Notes under the pieces: generated by a model | Told to the model about the DNA's origin: nothing | The model's database searches: none | What the model saw: only the letters and a program-made list of their open reading frames with translations | In this document: positions 51,179-59,835 of the stretch, in pieces | Layout: each line of letters opens with the position of its first letter | How positions within the stretch are numbered: the first letter of the stretch is position 1 | From: Rugosimonospora acidiphila | GTDB lineage: Bacteria > Actinomycetota > Actinomycetes > Mycobacteriales > Micromonosporaceae | DNA: 64,000 nucleotides | Direction of reading: 5' to 3' | Assembly: GCF_039543385.1 (NCBI RefSeq) | Contig: NZ_BAABJQ010000008.1 | Location: 248,001 to 312,000, forward strand | Position numbers and translations under genes: made by a program

Positions 51179-52080
51179 GCCGAGGCTCCTGTCCGCTGTG
51201 TGTCGCGCTGGGTCTGGGCGGTGATGCGCAGGAACAGATCCTCCAGGCCAGCCGCGGAGGCGGGCCGTAGTTCCTCGATGACGACGCCGTTGGGCACGAG
51301 CGGCCAGATCCGGTGAGCGTCCGTGTCGATGAGCAGCCCGTCGCCGTGCCGGGTCCAGGTGAGGCCGGCCTCGTCCAGCGCCAGGGTCAGTGGCTTCTGA
51401 GGTGCCGCACGCACGAAGGTACGCCGATCGCCCAGCAGTTCGTCCTTCGTACCCTGGGCGAGGATCCGGCCCTCGCCGATCAGTACGAACCGGTCGGCGA
51501 CCGCCTCCACCTCAGCGAGCAGATGCGAGGAGAGCAGCACCGTGCCGCCATCGGCGGCGTACTCGCGCAGCAGGTCGCGCATCCACCGGATGCCCGCCGG
51601 GTCCAGACCGTTGGCGGGCTCGTCGAGGATGAGCACGTCGGGGTTGCCGAGCAGCGCGTGTGCCAGGCCGAGACGCTGGCGCATGCCGAGGGAGTAGCCG
51701 CGAATCCGCCGAAGCGATTCCTCGGGGCGCAACCCGACGGCGGCGAGCACCTGGTCGACCCTGGATCGGGGCAGACCCAGCTGAAAGGCGGACATGGCCA
51801 GTGCTTCGCGGCCAGTGCGGCCGGCATGTTGTGCCGAAGCGTCGAGCAGGATGCCGATCCGGGTGGCGGGATCCGGGATGTCCCGGTAGCGCCGGCCGTC
51901 GATCGTCGCGCTTCCCGAGGTGGCCATCGCCAGGCCGACCAGGATGCGCATCACGGTGGATTTACCGGCACCGTTCGCTCCCAGGAAACCGGTCACCGTC
52001 GCGGGTGGGCAATGGAACGTCACCCGGTCGACCGCGACGTGGCTGCCGTACCGCTTGGTCAGGTCGTGGACGTCGATCAT
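51175..52080 (-). CDS. ABC transporter ATPase (NatA/BcrA-like)
   Basis: 301 residues from the ATG at 52080, chosen by GGAAGG upstream and the typical M-I-D-V-H-D-L-T-K-R-Y-G opening. It has Walker A G-A-N-G-A-G-K-S-T, signature Y-S-L-G-M-R-Q-R-L-G-L-A, Walker B V-L-I-L-D-E-P-A-N-G-L-D-P and switch S-S-H-L-L. A C-terminal regulatory tail of about 80 residues follows, as in bacitracin- or daunorubicin-exporter ATPases. Coupled by ATGA to the downstream permease. Confidence 0.93.
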   Translation of the reverse strand: MIDVHDLTKRYGSHVAVDRVTFHCPPATVTGFLGANGAGKSTVMRILVGLAMATSGSATIDGRRYRDIPDPATRIGILLDASAQHAGRTGREALAMSAFQLGLPRSRVDQVLAAVGLRPEESLRRIRGYSLGMRQRLGLAHALLGNPDVLILDEPANGLDPAGIRWMRDLLREYAADGGTVLLSSHLLAEVEAVADRFVLIGEGRILAQGTKDELLGDRRTFVRAAPQKPLTLALDEAGLTWTRHGDGLLIDTDAHRIWPLVPNGVVIEELRPASAAGLEDLFLRITAQTQRDTQRTGASA

Positions 52081-52199
52081 CGGTGGCCTTCCCCCGAACT
52101 CCCCGGTGTCAGCGCCACGGTGCGCGGCGTCGACTTGTGCAACCTCATGTCCCTGCCTTCCTCGAATAGCGGTTGGTGCCGGCTCGCCCTCAGGTTCAG

Positions 52200-52670
52200 T
52201 CAGGCCAGTGCTGTGGGTAGTGCGAGGATCGTGAATCGGATGGCCCGACCCAGTAGGCACACCGCGGCGAACTCCCGGCGTCGAAGGCCCGCGGTACCGG
52301 CGGCGAGGCTGACCGCGGCCAGCGGGGGGATGCCGATGGCGGCCGAGACGAGCACGGTGGGCAGGCCGGTGCGTCGGCGCGAGAGCCAGCGCCGGATCGG
52401 GTCCGCCCAGCGGGCGGCCCGGGCGGTGACGCGACCCGACCGGGACCGCCGCGCGATTCGCTGAGCCAGCCCTCCCGTCGCTCGGCGCGCGGATTCGAAC
52501 AGGAGCAGCTTGCCGGCCGTCTGCCCGAGCGCCAGGCCGAGCACGATGACAGCGGCGTGGCTGCCGCGCGCACCGGCGACCACGGCGAAGGCTTCGGCGT
52601 TGATGAGCGGGACCAGGGCTGAGGCGAGGCCGTAGCCCAGCGCGATGAGGGCCTCAAGCAGACTGCTCAC
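52200..52670 (-). CDS. Small VTT/DedA-like membrane protein
   Basis: 156 residues from the GTG at 52670, which overlaps the stop of the CDP-alcohol phosphatidyltransferase gene (GTGA). The short protein has the features of the YqaA/VTT (SNARE-associated) group: L-I-N-A-E-A-F-A-V-V-A-G, G-L-A-L-G-Q-T-A-G-K-L-L-L-F, and S-A-A-I-G-I-P-P-L-A-A-V-S-L-A-A-G. Re-entrant loops like these occur in lipid scramblases, and coupling to a phospholipid synthase fits a membrane-lipid role. Confidence 0.82.
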   Translation of the reverse strand: MSSLLEALIALGYGLASALVPLINAEAFAVVAGARGSHAAVIVLGLALGQTAGKLLLFESARRATGGLAQRIARRSRSGRVTARAARWADPIRRWLSRRRTGLPTVLVSAAIGIPPLAAVSLAAGTAGLRRREFAAVCLLGRAIRFTILALPTALA

Positions 52671-53260
52671 GCCCGGCCCCGCCGGCCCAGCAGCCGGATC
52701 ACCGAGGCGGTGGACCACAGTTTGACCGCGACGACGATGAGGGCGAGGCCCAGCGCGAGCAGGTACTGGCCGAACGCTACGGCCGCGATCACCCCCGCGG
52801 TGTTGGCGGCCTTCGCCGGCGGTGACCAGTTCAGTGCCCACACCCACCAGTCGACCAGGTGGAAGTCGTTGGGACTGACCAGCGGCCAGCACAGAAACGC
52901 CAGCGACAGGATGGTGTCCAACACCATGAACGACAGCAGGAACACCACGGCCACCACCGCGGCCTCGGGTATGAGGGTCACGAGGGTCAGGCACAGCACA
53001 GCGGTGCACGCGCGGTCGCTGACGATGTCGAACACGGCGCCGACCCGGGTCTCCTGCCGCAGGCGCCGGGCGCTCCAGCCATCGAGGACGTCGCCGAGCC
53101 AGTAGCAGCCGTACGCGGCCACGAGCAGCGTCCAGGATCCAGATACGAGCGCGGCGACGCCCACGGCGACAGCGACGGCGGTACGGACCGCGGTGATGAT
53201 GTTGGGCACCGTGCGGAACGAGCCGATCTGGAGGACGGCGCGGGAGTCGGTAACAGTCAC
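52667..53260 (-). CDS. CDP-alcohol phosphatidyltransferase
   Basis: 197 residues from the GTG at 53260 (GGGAGG eight bases upstream). The family motif D-G-x2-A-R-x8-G-x3-D-x3-D is present in full, beginning at Asp60 (D-G-W-S-A-R, later G-A-V-F-D-I-V-S-D). Five or six membrane segments surround it. The enzyme transfers a phosphatidyl group from CDP-diacylglycerol to an alcohol such as inositol phosphate or glycerol phosphate; which one cannot be read here. It is overlapped downstream by the VTT-domain gene. Confidence 0.92.
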   Translation of the reverse strand: MTVTDSRAVLQIGSFRTVPNIITAVRTAVAVAVGVAALVSGSWTLLVAAYGCYWLGDVLDGWSARRLRQETRVGAVFDIVSDRACTAVLCLTLVTLIPEAAVVAVVFLLSFMVLDTILSLAFLCWPLVSPNDFHLVDWWVWALNWSPPAKAANTAGVIAAVAFGQYLLALGLALIVVAVKLWSTASVIRLLGRRGRA

Positions 53261-53387
53261 CCCCGCAGCCTCCCGTCGCGGACTATCCCGGCGGAACGGG
53301 CCGGGGTGCCGACCCGCTGGCGGGTGGATGGCACCGTGGTGCCAGCCGATCTCGTACCGGGGTACCTGGTCGGCCGGGGGACGGTTC

Positions 53388-54509
53388 GTGGACACTGGGC
53401 GGGTGGTCACCGTGGTCCGGGAGTGGGTGCGTAGCCCCGAGCGGGTGCGCCGGCTCGCCTACGGCGCGGCGGGCCTGCTCGTCGCCCTCGTTATCACCAC
53501 CGTCGATGGCGGCCTGTCCGTCCCGACCCACTGGGTGTGGCTGGTGATGCCGATCGGTCTGCTGGCCGTGCCGTTGCCGCCGCGGTACCGGGCGATCGTT
53601 TATGCGGTCTGTGCCGGGTTCGTGGCCATCGTGAGTACCGGCGAATCGGTGCAATTGGGCCTCGCCGCCGCCGCCTTCGTCTTCCTCTCGACCTGCCAGG
53701 ACCCCGCCCGACACCCCTGGCTGGGCTGGGTGGCGGGCCTGGTCGGCGCCGCCGGCGCCCTCGCTCACGCGTTGACCGACCAGCGGGGCATGTACGAGCA
53801 GCCGGCCGTCTTCGTCGCCGCCGGCTACCTGGCCGCGGCGCTGTTCCGGTCCTGGGCACAACGCCGGATGCTCAGCCGTGAGGCGAGCCGGCTGCGCGGC
53901 GAGGCGGCGTGGCTGCAGCAGCGCACCAACCTGGCCCGCGAGCTGCACGACGTGGTCGGCCACCACGTCACCGCGATGGTGGTCCAAGCCGAGGCGGGCC
54001 AGCTGAGCGACGACCCTGGGGCGGCGCTGCGCGCGATCGCGAACAGCGGCCGCACCGCATTGGGCGAATTGGACGCCCTCGTCGTTCACCTGCGGGACCC
54101 GAACGCCGCGATCGTGGTGAGCGCGCCGCCACGCCTGTCCGACATCGACGAACTGCTCGCCGCTCCGCTACGCCAGCAGGGTGTGACCGTGCGGGTGCGC
54201 CTCGACCCGGTCCCAGGCCTGGACGAGCTGGGCACGTTGACCATCTACCGCATCGCCCAGGAAGCTCTCACCAACATCGCGCGCCACGCCAACGCCACCG
54301 CCGCCTGGGTCGACGTGGCCCGCGTCGGCGACCGCGTACGCCTGAGCGTCAGCGACGACGGTACCGGCCCGCCCAAAGCACCAACCCGGGGCTCGGGCCT
54401 GCTCGGCATCGAGGAACGGGTGCGCGCCTGCGGTGGCAGCTGGGATCTCGACGAGCGCCCCGGCGGGGGCACTCTGCTGGCCGCCATCGTGCCGGCGGCC
54501 AAGCCGTGA
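53388..54509 (+). CDS. Sensor histidine kinase (NarL/DesK-type)
   Basis: 373 residues from GTG 53388, with GGGGGA seven bases ahead; GTG 53403 is an alternative. The N-terminal 150 residues carry five or six membrane segments. The HisKA_3 phospho-acceptor is His187 in R-E-L-H-D-V-V-G-H-H. The ATPase domain shows I-A-Q-E-A-L-T-N-I-A-R-H, D-D-G-T-G and G-S-G-L-L-G-I-E-E-R-V. There is no extracellular sensor domain, so it probably senses through its membrane segments. The response-regulator gene overlaps its stop (GTGA). Confidence 0.93.
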   Translation: MDTGRVVTVVREWVRSPERVRRLAYGAAGLLVALVITTVDGGLSVPTHWVWLVMPIGLLAVPLPPRYRAIVYAVCAGFVAIVSTGESVQLGLAAAAFVFLSTCQDPARHPWLGWVAGLVGAAGALAHALTDQRGMYEQPAVFVAAGYLAAALFRSWAQRRMLSREASRLRGEAAWLQQRTNLARELHDVVGHHVTAMVVQAEAGQLSDDPGAALRAIANSGRTALGELDALVVHLRDPNAAIVVSAPPRLSDIDELLAAPLRQQGVTVRVRLDPVPGLDELGTLTIYRIAQEALTNIARHANATAAWVDVARVGDRVRLSVSDDGTGPPKAPTRGSGLLGIEERVRACGGSWDLDERPGGGTLLAAIVPAAKP

Positions 54510-55153
54510 TCCGGGTCGCGATCGCCGACGACCAGCAGCTGGTACGCGACGGCTTCAGCCTCATCCTCCGCTCCCAGCCCGACATCGAGGTCGCCGCCGA
54601 AGCCGCCGACGGCCGGCAGTTCCTCGACGCGGTGCGCCGCGACCCGCGCATCGATGTCGCCCTCGTCGACATCCGCATGCCGGTCCTCGACGGACTGCAA
54701 GCCACTCGCGAGCTCCGCACCATCGCGCACCCCCCGGCCGTGGTCGTCGTCACCACCTTCGACGACGACGCGTACGTGCTGGACGCGGTCGCCGCCGGCG
54801 CCCGCGGCTTCCTGCTCAAGCGGTGCAGTGCCGGCGACCTGATCGCCGCGGTCCGCACCGTCGCCGCCGGAGAGGCGATCCTCTCCGCCGAGGTCACCGG
54901 CGCCGTACTGGACCGCCTACGCGCGACCGGACCCGGCCCTCGCAGGGACCTGACCGCGTACCAACTCACCGCGCGCGAGACCGACGTCCTCGCCCTGATC
55001 GGCGCCGGCCTGAACAACACCGAAATCGCCGCGCGCCTCTACCTGTCCATGAGCACCGTCAAGACCCACGTCACCAACGTGCTGGCGAAAACCGGCAGCC
55101 GCGACCGGGTGCAGGCCGCCATCCTCGCGATCCGCGCCGGCCTGACGCCGTGA
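54506..55153 (+). CDS. LuxR/NarL-type response regulator
   Basis: 215 residues from GTG 54506. The receiver domain has the acidic pair A-D-D and phospho-acceptor Asp55 in V-D-I-R-M-P-V-L-D-G, the switch T-T-F-D-D-D and the invariant Lys in F-L-L-K. The C-terminal helix-turn-helix reads L-T-A-R-E-T-D-V-L-A-L-I-G-A-G-L-N-N-T-E-I-A then S-T-V-K-T-H-V. It pairs with the overlapping kinase. Targets are unknown; the divergent lipid-synthase operon on the other side of the kinase is one candidate. Confidence 0.94.
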   Translation: MIRVAIADDQQLVRDGFSLILRSQPDIEVAAEAADGRQFLDAVRRDPRIDVALVDIRMPVLDGLQATRELRTIAHPPAVVVVTTFDDDAYVLDAVAAGARGFLLKRCSAGDLIAAVRTVAAGEAILSAEVTGAVLDRLRATGPGPRRDLTAYQLTARETDVLALIGAGLNNTEIAARLYLSMSTVKTHVTNVLAKTGSRDRVQAAILAIRAGLTP

Positions 55154-55212
55154 CCACCGCCGGGCAGGGCGCGGCACGCGACAGCGCCCGGCCGGCCCTG
55201 ACTGGGAAGCGT

Positions 55213-55251
55213 CCGCGCCGGGCACCCGATGCGATCGGGTGGCCGGCGCGG
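55213..55251. terminator. Bidirectional terminator between response regulator and peptidase genes
   Basis: 18-bp arms (55213-55230 and 55234-55251) with a single mismatch and a 3-base loop gcg. It lies between two converging genes, 60 bases after the response-regulator stop. Confidence 0.9.
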
Positions 55252-55257
55252 CTTCGG

Positions 55258-56901
55258 CTATTGGACGCTGATCGGCGGGATCGTGGCCAGGCAACCGGTA
55301 TCGGTCACCTTCCCGGTGGCGAGGAATTCCGACTGCAGTCCGGTCACGCAGGAGTTGGCTTGCGGGTCGGCCTCGGGGACATGGCCGGTGTTGGGTACCT
55401 CGATCAGCTGGGCGTGTGGGTACTGCTGGGCCGCTGCCCGCCCGTCCGCGGTCGGTGTGTTCGCGTCGAGGTCGCCGGACAGGACGAGTACCGGCACGTT
55501 GGGCAGCGGTAGATCGGTCGCCTGTGCCGCAACGTCGCGGTCAGGCCAGCGGAGGCAGAAGTTCCCGGCGTTGTAGATGCCGTCCGTCCAGGCCTGCGGG
55601 GTGAAGGGGGCGAATGTCGCCTGGTTCAACCGGTCACGGGCCTGGTCGTACTGGTGGGTGCGAGTCGGCACCGGCGCCCGTCGGTCCCACAGCGTCGGGT
55701 AGTCGTTGCAGCTCACCGACGCCCACGTCACGAGCCCGTAGACCTGGTCCGCGGCCTGGCCGTCGGACGAGGTCGAGCCGGTCGGTGGGGTGGACGGTCC
55801 GGCCTGGCGCGGGGCCTGGTCACTCGGTGGGGGCGGGAACACCGCCGCGGCGGCGGTGGTCAGCGGCGCGTAGTCGCCGTGCAGCGCCGCCGTGACCATG
55901 CCGGGGAGTTGCCCCATCTGGTCGCGGACTCCGACCAGGTCGTACGTGATGGCGGCCAGTGCGGTGTCGTCCATCGTCCGTGGGCCGTCCGGGGCGTTGT
56001 ACGGCACCGGCCGGGTGTGCAGGCGATCGGCCAGGGTACCGAGGTCGGCGAGTACTCGGTTGCCGTCGCAGGTGCCGCCGCTGCGTTGGCACATCAGGTC
56101 GATCGCTCGGCGCATCGCCTGGGCGTTGGTGCGTTGCCACATATCGAGGTCCAGCGGCATGGCACTGGACAGGATGACGGAGTGCACCCGTTCGGGATGG
56201 CGCCCCGCGTACACGGTCATGAGGTATGTGCCGTACGACTCGCCGAGCAGGTCGAGCTTGCCGATGCCCAGGTGCGCGCGGACCGCGTCGAGGTCGTCGG
56301 CGGTAGCGGCAGTGGTGTAGAACCGGGTGTCGGTGCCCAGTTCACGGCCGCACGCCGCCACCGCGTCCACCAGTTGTGAGCGTACCGACGGAATGCTCGT
56401 TATCGACAGCGCCCGGCACTGCCGCGGTCCCGATCCTCCGGTGCCGCGTGGATCCATCAGGAGCAGGTCGTGGGTGTTGAGGATCGCGCCGAACTCGGCC
56501 AGGAACGCTTGCGGCTGCTGCGCCAGAGCGGGGATCCAGGCGATGCCCGGCCCGCCCTCGTTGAGCGCAACGGTACCGGCGGACTTACCGGTACCACGAT
56601 GACGGAGCAGCAGGTACCGTATCGCCGTCTGCCCGGCCGCCGGATCGGCGCGGTCGAGCGGCACCTCGATGGTGCCGCAGTTGCTCTGTACGCCGGGAAG
56701 TTCTGGGCACGATGAGCGACTGGTCGCGGAAGCGGGCTGTCCTGGCTGGGCGCGAGCCTGCGCCGCGAACCCCGAGGTCGCGCCGACCGTGACGACTGCG
56801 GCAGCGGTGGCGACGACGGTGACCGTGCGCAGCCGGCCCCGCCGCGTCGACCAGCCGCGCCGCGACAGCGCCTTGCCGGGAAGGTTTACCGGTGATTCCA
56901 T
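55258..56901 (-). CDS. Secreted S33-family tripeptidyl aminopeptidase-like alpha/beta hydrolase
   Basis: 547 residues from the ATG at 56901, which follows no ribosome-binding site. The signal region is long and Arg-rich (R-R-G-W-S-T-R-R-G-R-L) with a hydrophobic core and A-A-Q-A-R-A-Q. The alpha/beta hydrolase carries oxyanion N-E-G-G-P-G, nucleophile G-E-S-Y-G-T, Asp in S-G-D-L-D-A-N-T-P and His in N-T-G-H-V-P. The C-terminal TAP-like domain is complete. Related Streptomyces enzymes clip tripeptides or dipeptides from secreted proteins. A terminator shared with the two-component system lies beyond its 3' end. Confidence 0.9.
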   Translation of the reverse strand: MESPVNLPGKALSRRGWSTRRGRLRTVTVVATAAAVVTVGATSGFAAQARAQPGQPASATSRSSCPELPGVQSNCGTIEVPLDRADPAAGQTAIRYLLLRHRGTGKSAGTVALNEGGPGIAWIPALAQQPQAFLAEFGAILNTHDLLLMDPRGTGGSGPRQCRALSITSIPSVRSQLVDAVAACGRELGTDTRFYTTAATADDLDAVRAHLGIGKLDLLGESYGTYLMTVYAGRHPERVHSVILSSAMPLDLDMWQRTNAQAMRRAIDLMCQRSGGTCDGNRVLADLGTLADRLHTRPVPYNAPDGPRTMDDTALAAITYDLVGVRDQMGQLPGMVTAALHGDYAPLTTAAAAVFPPPPSDQAPRQAGPSTPPTGSTSSDGQAADQVYGLVTWASVSCNDYPTLWDRRAPVPTRTHQYDQARDRLNQATFAPFTPQAWTDGIYNAGNFCLRWPDRDVAAQATDLPLPNVPVLVLSGDLDANTPTADGRAAAQQYPHAQLIEVPNTGHVPEADPQANSCVTGLQSEFLATGKVTDTGCLATIPPISVQ

Positions 56902-57052
56902 GTGCGTCGAGGCTAGGCACGGCGAACCGCGCCGACGATCCCGCCACCCGGTGAGGATAAGGTGGGGGTAGCCCCCGCTTCCGGATAACCCCACCATGAA
57001 TGCGGCGGCGCACCGGATGGGTTGGCGGGTCTCCACTGCCTAGGTTCGAGGC

Positions 57053-57850
57053 ATGACTCACCCCCGCACCGGCAGCCCAATGACCCGCCTGATCCACCAA
57101 CTCGGCACCGACTCCGCCTACGTGATCGTCGGTTTCCCCATCGCGCTGGTCGGTCTCATCGCGACGCTGCCGCTATTTGTCCTGGGTGTCGGCACGATAG
57201 TCACCGTGGTCGGCTTCCCGCTCATCGCCGGCGCACTGTTCGCCGCCCGACGGATCGCCGACCTCGCCCGGCTGCGACTGCGCGCGGTGACCCGCGAGCC
57301 GTCGCCCCGCCCGGCCTACCGCAGCGCCCCGGCGGGCTCGGGCTTCTGGCGGCGAATTTTCGCCCCGCTGCGCGACGTCCAATCCTGGCTCGACCTGATT
57401 CACGCGGTCTTCGGTTGGATCCTGAGCACCATCAGCTTCGTGTTCACGATCGCCTGGTGGGCCGTCGCGCTCGGCGGCATCACGTCGGTCATCTGGGAGC
57501 GGTACATCCCGAACCCGACCGACGAACACGACCTCAACCATCTGCTTCGCATCTCCGACACGCTGTCCGGCCGGGTCGGGCTGTACACGGTCATCGGATT
57601 GTTCTTCATGATCACCCTGCCGCTGGTGGTCCGGGTGGCGGCGCTGGTACCGGCGCACTTCGGCAGGGCGTTGCTGACCGGTATCGCCGAGGTACAGAAC
57701 CGGATCAGCGGACTGGAACAGCAGCAGCGGGACTCGGCCGTGGCCGCCGAGTGGACCGCGCTGCACCGGCTGCAGCGCGAAATTCGCGAGGGACAGCAGC
57801 AGGCCCTGGCCGGCCTGCCACGGACCTCGGACGGGCACGCCAGCAGCTGA
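57053..57850 (+). CDS. Membrane 'sensor'-domain protein without a kinase
   Basis: 265 residues from ATG 57053 (ATG 57080 is possible). It has four membrane segments, V-I-V-G-F-P-I-A-L-V-G-L-I-A-T-L and V-V-G-F-P-L-I-A-G-A-L-F-A-A before a conserved linker, then I-H-A-V-F-G-W-I-L-S-T-I-S-F and V-I-G-L-F-F-M-I-T-L-P-L. This is the 'putative sensor' module normally joined to actinobacterial histidine kinases. Here it ends in a coiled-coil-like segment (L-E-Q-Q-Q-R-D-S) and stops. It may signal through another kinase. Confidence 0.85.
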   Translation: MTHPRTGSPMTRLIHQLGTDSAYVIVGFPIALVGLIATLPLFVLGVGTIVTVVGFPLIAGALFAARRIADLARLRLRAVTREPSPRPAYRSAPAGSGFWRRIFAPLRDVQSWLDLIHAVFGWILSTISFVFTIAWWAVALGGITSVIWERYIPNPTDEHDLNHLLRISDTLSGRVGLYTVIGLFFMITLPLVVRVAALVPAHFGRALLTGIAEVQNRISGLEQQQRDSAVAAEWTALHRLQREIREGQQQALAGLPRTSDGHASS

Positions 57851-57899
57851 ACCCCATCACGCAGGCGGTCCGGCCGGCTCAGCGTTCCGGTGCCGGGGC

Positions 57900-58478
57900 C
57901 TATCGAGGTCGGTCTGACGACGCTCTGGCCGTAGCGCGCCACCAGTGGTGCGACGCCAGCGCGGCGAGCCCGGCGCCGGCGGCGTTGAGCAGTACGTCGT
58001 CCACAGAGGACACCCGGTCCAGCCGCAGGACGTACTGCGCGGCCTCGACCAGCACCGAGCAGCCCGCCGCGAGCGCCAGGATCCGCGGCACCGATGCCAG
58101 CGCCGTGAACCGCAACGGCGCGAAGAACCCCAGCGCGGCGAACACCAGCAGGTTGCCGACGATCTGGACCGTCGCCGCCGCCGCACCATCATGCGTGAGG
58201 ATCGTGAACAGGTCCCGCAGCGGTACCAGGCTCACCCGAGCGGGGACGGCGCCGGCCTGGCTGCCCGGCAACAGGATCATCCACACCCACGGCACCGTCC
58301 CGTAGACGATGCCGACCTCGGCCAGCGACCTCTGCCACGCCCACCCCGGCGTGGCGCCAGCGGCCCTCCGACGGCGCGCCAGAGCCCACGCCGCCAGCGC
58401 GGCCAACGGCAGCACAACGACCGTGATGACCACCACGCCGGTGAACGTGCCGAACCAGCCCTGCCACCCGTTGAGCAC
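57900..58478 (-). CDS. VanZ-like membrane protein
   Basis: 192 residues from the GTG at 58478, with GGAGG four bases ahead. Membrane segments are V-V-V-I-T-V-V-V-L-P-L-A-A-L and four more. The VanZ landmarks are L-V-P-L-R-D-L near the middle, G-N-L-L-V-F-A-A-L-G-F-F, S-V-L-V-E-A-A-Q-Y-V and S-S-V-D-D-V-L-L-N-A-A-G-A. VanZ proteins reduce teicoplanin susceptibility in enterococci, but the wider family is of general, unclear envelope function. Confidence 0.9.
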   Translation of the reverse strand: MLNGWQGWFGTFTGVVVITVVVLPLAALAAWALARRRRAAGATPGWAWQRSLAEVGIVYGTVPWVWMILLPGSQAGAVPARVSLVPLRDLFTILTHDGAAAATVQIVGNLLVFAALGFFAPLRFTALASVPRILALAAGCSVLVEAAQYVLRLDRVSSVDDVLLNAAGAGLAALASHHWWRATARASSDRPR

Positions 58479-58512
58479 GCTACCTCCGCTGGCGCAGTCA
58501 GTTCTCGTTCCG

Positions 58513-58869
58513 TCAGGTCGTCTGGTGGTCTTCGCGCGCAGGGGCAGGGAAAGAGCGGAACTCGACCACGGTCAGTCCGACCGCTGTGGCCGCCGCTTCG
58601 GCCCGCACGCGCCACTGCGCGAGAACCTCGTCCGGCACGTCGACGCCTGAGTCCACGTCGAGGTTGATGCTCCAGTCGTCTTGCTTGTCTTCGTCCCGCC
58701 ACAGGTCCAGGACCAGCCCGCCGGGAATCTCCCGGGTACCCAGGTGCGCGTCCTCGCGGTCGGTCAGCCGGCCCATCCGGCGCAGCTCCAGCCGCCCGCG
58801 CAGCTCGTCCAGGCCCGCCTGGTCCAGCCGACCGGCGAGGACCAACAACCAGCGCCGCTTCGACCTCAT
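58513..58869 (-). CDS. Hypothetical small protein
   Basis: 118 residues from the ATG at 58869, preceded by a G-rich tract; earlier in-frame ATGs at 58884 and 58896 are possible. It has an alpha/beta composition, with W-L-L-V-L-A-G-R-L-D-Q at the start and L-V-L-D-L-W-R-D-E-D-K-Q-D-D-W in the middle. No signal peptide. It lies 34 bases upstream of vanZ on the same strand, so the two may be an operon. Family not recognised. Confidence 0.65.
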   Translation of the reverse strand: MRSKRRWLLVLAGRLDQAGLDELRGRLELRRMGRLTDREDAHLGTREIPGGLVLDLWRDEDKQDDWSINLDVDSGVDVPDEVLAQWRVRAEAAATAVGLTVVEFRSFPAPAREDHQTT

Positions 58870-59141
58870 CGCGCCCCCCATCGTCTCCGGGCTCATTGCC
58901 ACGCCCGGCCCTGAACGGTGCTGCGGCCCACTGCTCCGGCCCATGCGCCACGTACAGGAATACCTGCCCGCCGCCGGCGAGCACCACGAACTCTCGCTGC
59001 GTCAGACACCCTATCCCGGTCAGCGGAAAGGCCAGGACCCCTTGCGGGGCGGCCGGGCGGTGATGATGACGTCGAGTGTTGTGGTCTGCGGAGCGCGTGC
59101 CACTGGGGCGTGGGATTGCTGGAGTAACGGACACGGATCAA

Positions 59142-59780
59142 TTAGTCGTAGTGATCGGCCAGGCCGTGGCGGAGGACGGCGAAGGCGCGGCCGGCCGCCT
59201 CGACGGCGCCGGGATAGCGCTCCTGCGCGGTGGCGCCGGCCGCCAGGCAGCGGCGGTTGTCCTCGGCCAGGGTCCGGAGGATGGCGACGATCTGGCATGC
59301 GGCCAGCCGGGCGGTCCCCTCGACGGGCGAGGGGCAGGTCTTGTCCAGCGTCTCGGCGAGGGTCTGTTCAGCCTTGTTCTGGTAGAGCAGCAGCCGGCTC
59401 TGCAGTGACGGGGCCGATAGCACCATGTTGACGAAGGCGAGCGTGGGCGGACGGTCGTCGAGCCCGGTGACCGGGTCGCGGCGGGCCAGGCCGTCGAGGA
59501 AGTGATTGTGGAGCGCGTCGAGCGGGCTGCTGCCGGCCGCTCGGTCCGACACGGTGCGCGCCGGTTCGTCGGCGTGGTCGGCGAAGGCGCCGATGACCAA
59601 ATCTTCCTTGCTCGGGAAGTACTTGAAGAGGGTGCGCTTGGAGACCTCGGCCGCGGCGGCGATCTCATCGACGCCGACGGCATGGAAGCCGGCGGCAAGG
59701 AATAGGCGGGTCGCCGCGTCCTGGATCGCCTCGCGGGTGCGCTGCGCCTGCCGCTGCCGTAACCCGGGATGATCCGTCAT
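59142..59780 (-). CDS. TetR-family repressor
   Basis: 212 residues from the ATG at 59780. The helix-turn-helix reads V-G-V-D-E-I-A-A-A-A-E-V-S-K-R-T-L-F-K-Y-F-P-S-K. The remaining helices resemble the TetR_C domain of mycofactocin-like and drug-responsive regulators. Only 55 bases separate it from the divergent hydrolase gene, and a matching palindrome lies in that gap, so autoregulation plus control of the hydrolase is likely. No ribosome-binding site is seen, so the transcript may be leaderless. Confidence 0.92.
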   Translation of the reverse strand: MTDHPGLRQRQAQRTREAIQDAATRLFLAAGFHAVGVDEIAAAAEVSKRTLFKYFPSKEDLVIGAFADHADEPARTVSDRAAGSSPLDALHNHFLDGLARRDPVTGLDDRPPTLAFVNMVLSAPSLQSRLLLYQNKAEQTLAETLDKTCPSPVEGTARLAACQIVAILRTLAEDNRRCLAAGATAQERYPGAVEAAGRAFAVLRHGLADHYD

Positions 59781-59788
59781 GCGGCTAG

Positions 59789-59822
59789 GGTACACTGGGT
59801 TGAAAAGTAGACCCGGTATACC
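59789..59822. promoter_or_regulatory. Operator between tetR and the hydrolase gene
   Basis: GGTACACTGGGT (59789-59800) and ACCCGGTATACC (59811-59822) match at 10 of 12 positions as an inverted repeat with a 10-bp spacer that begins tgaaaagtag. A TTGAAA-like -35 lies across the spacer edge, placing the operator over the promoter. Confidence 0.75.
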
Positions 59823-59835
59823 ATACGCTCACGGC

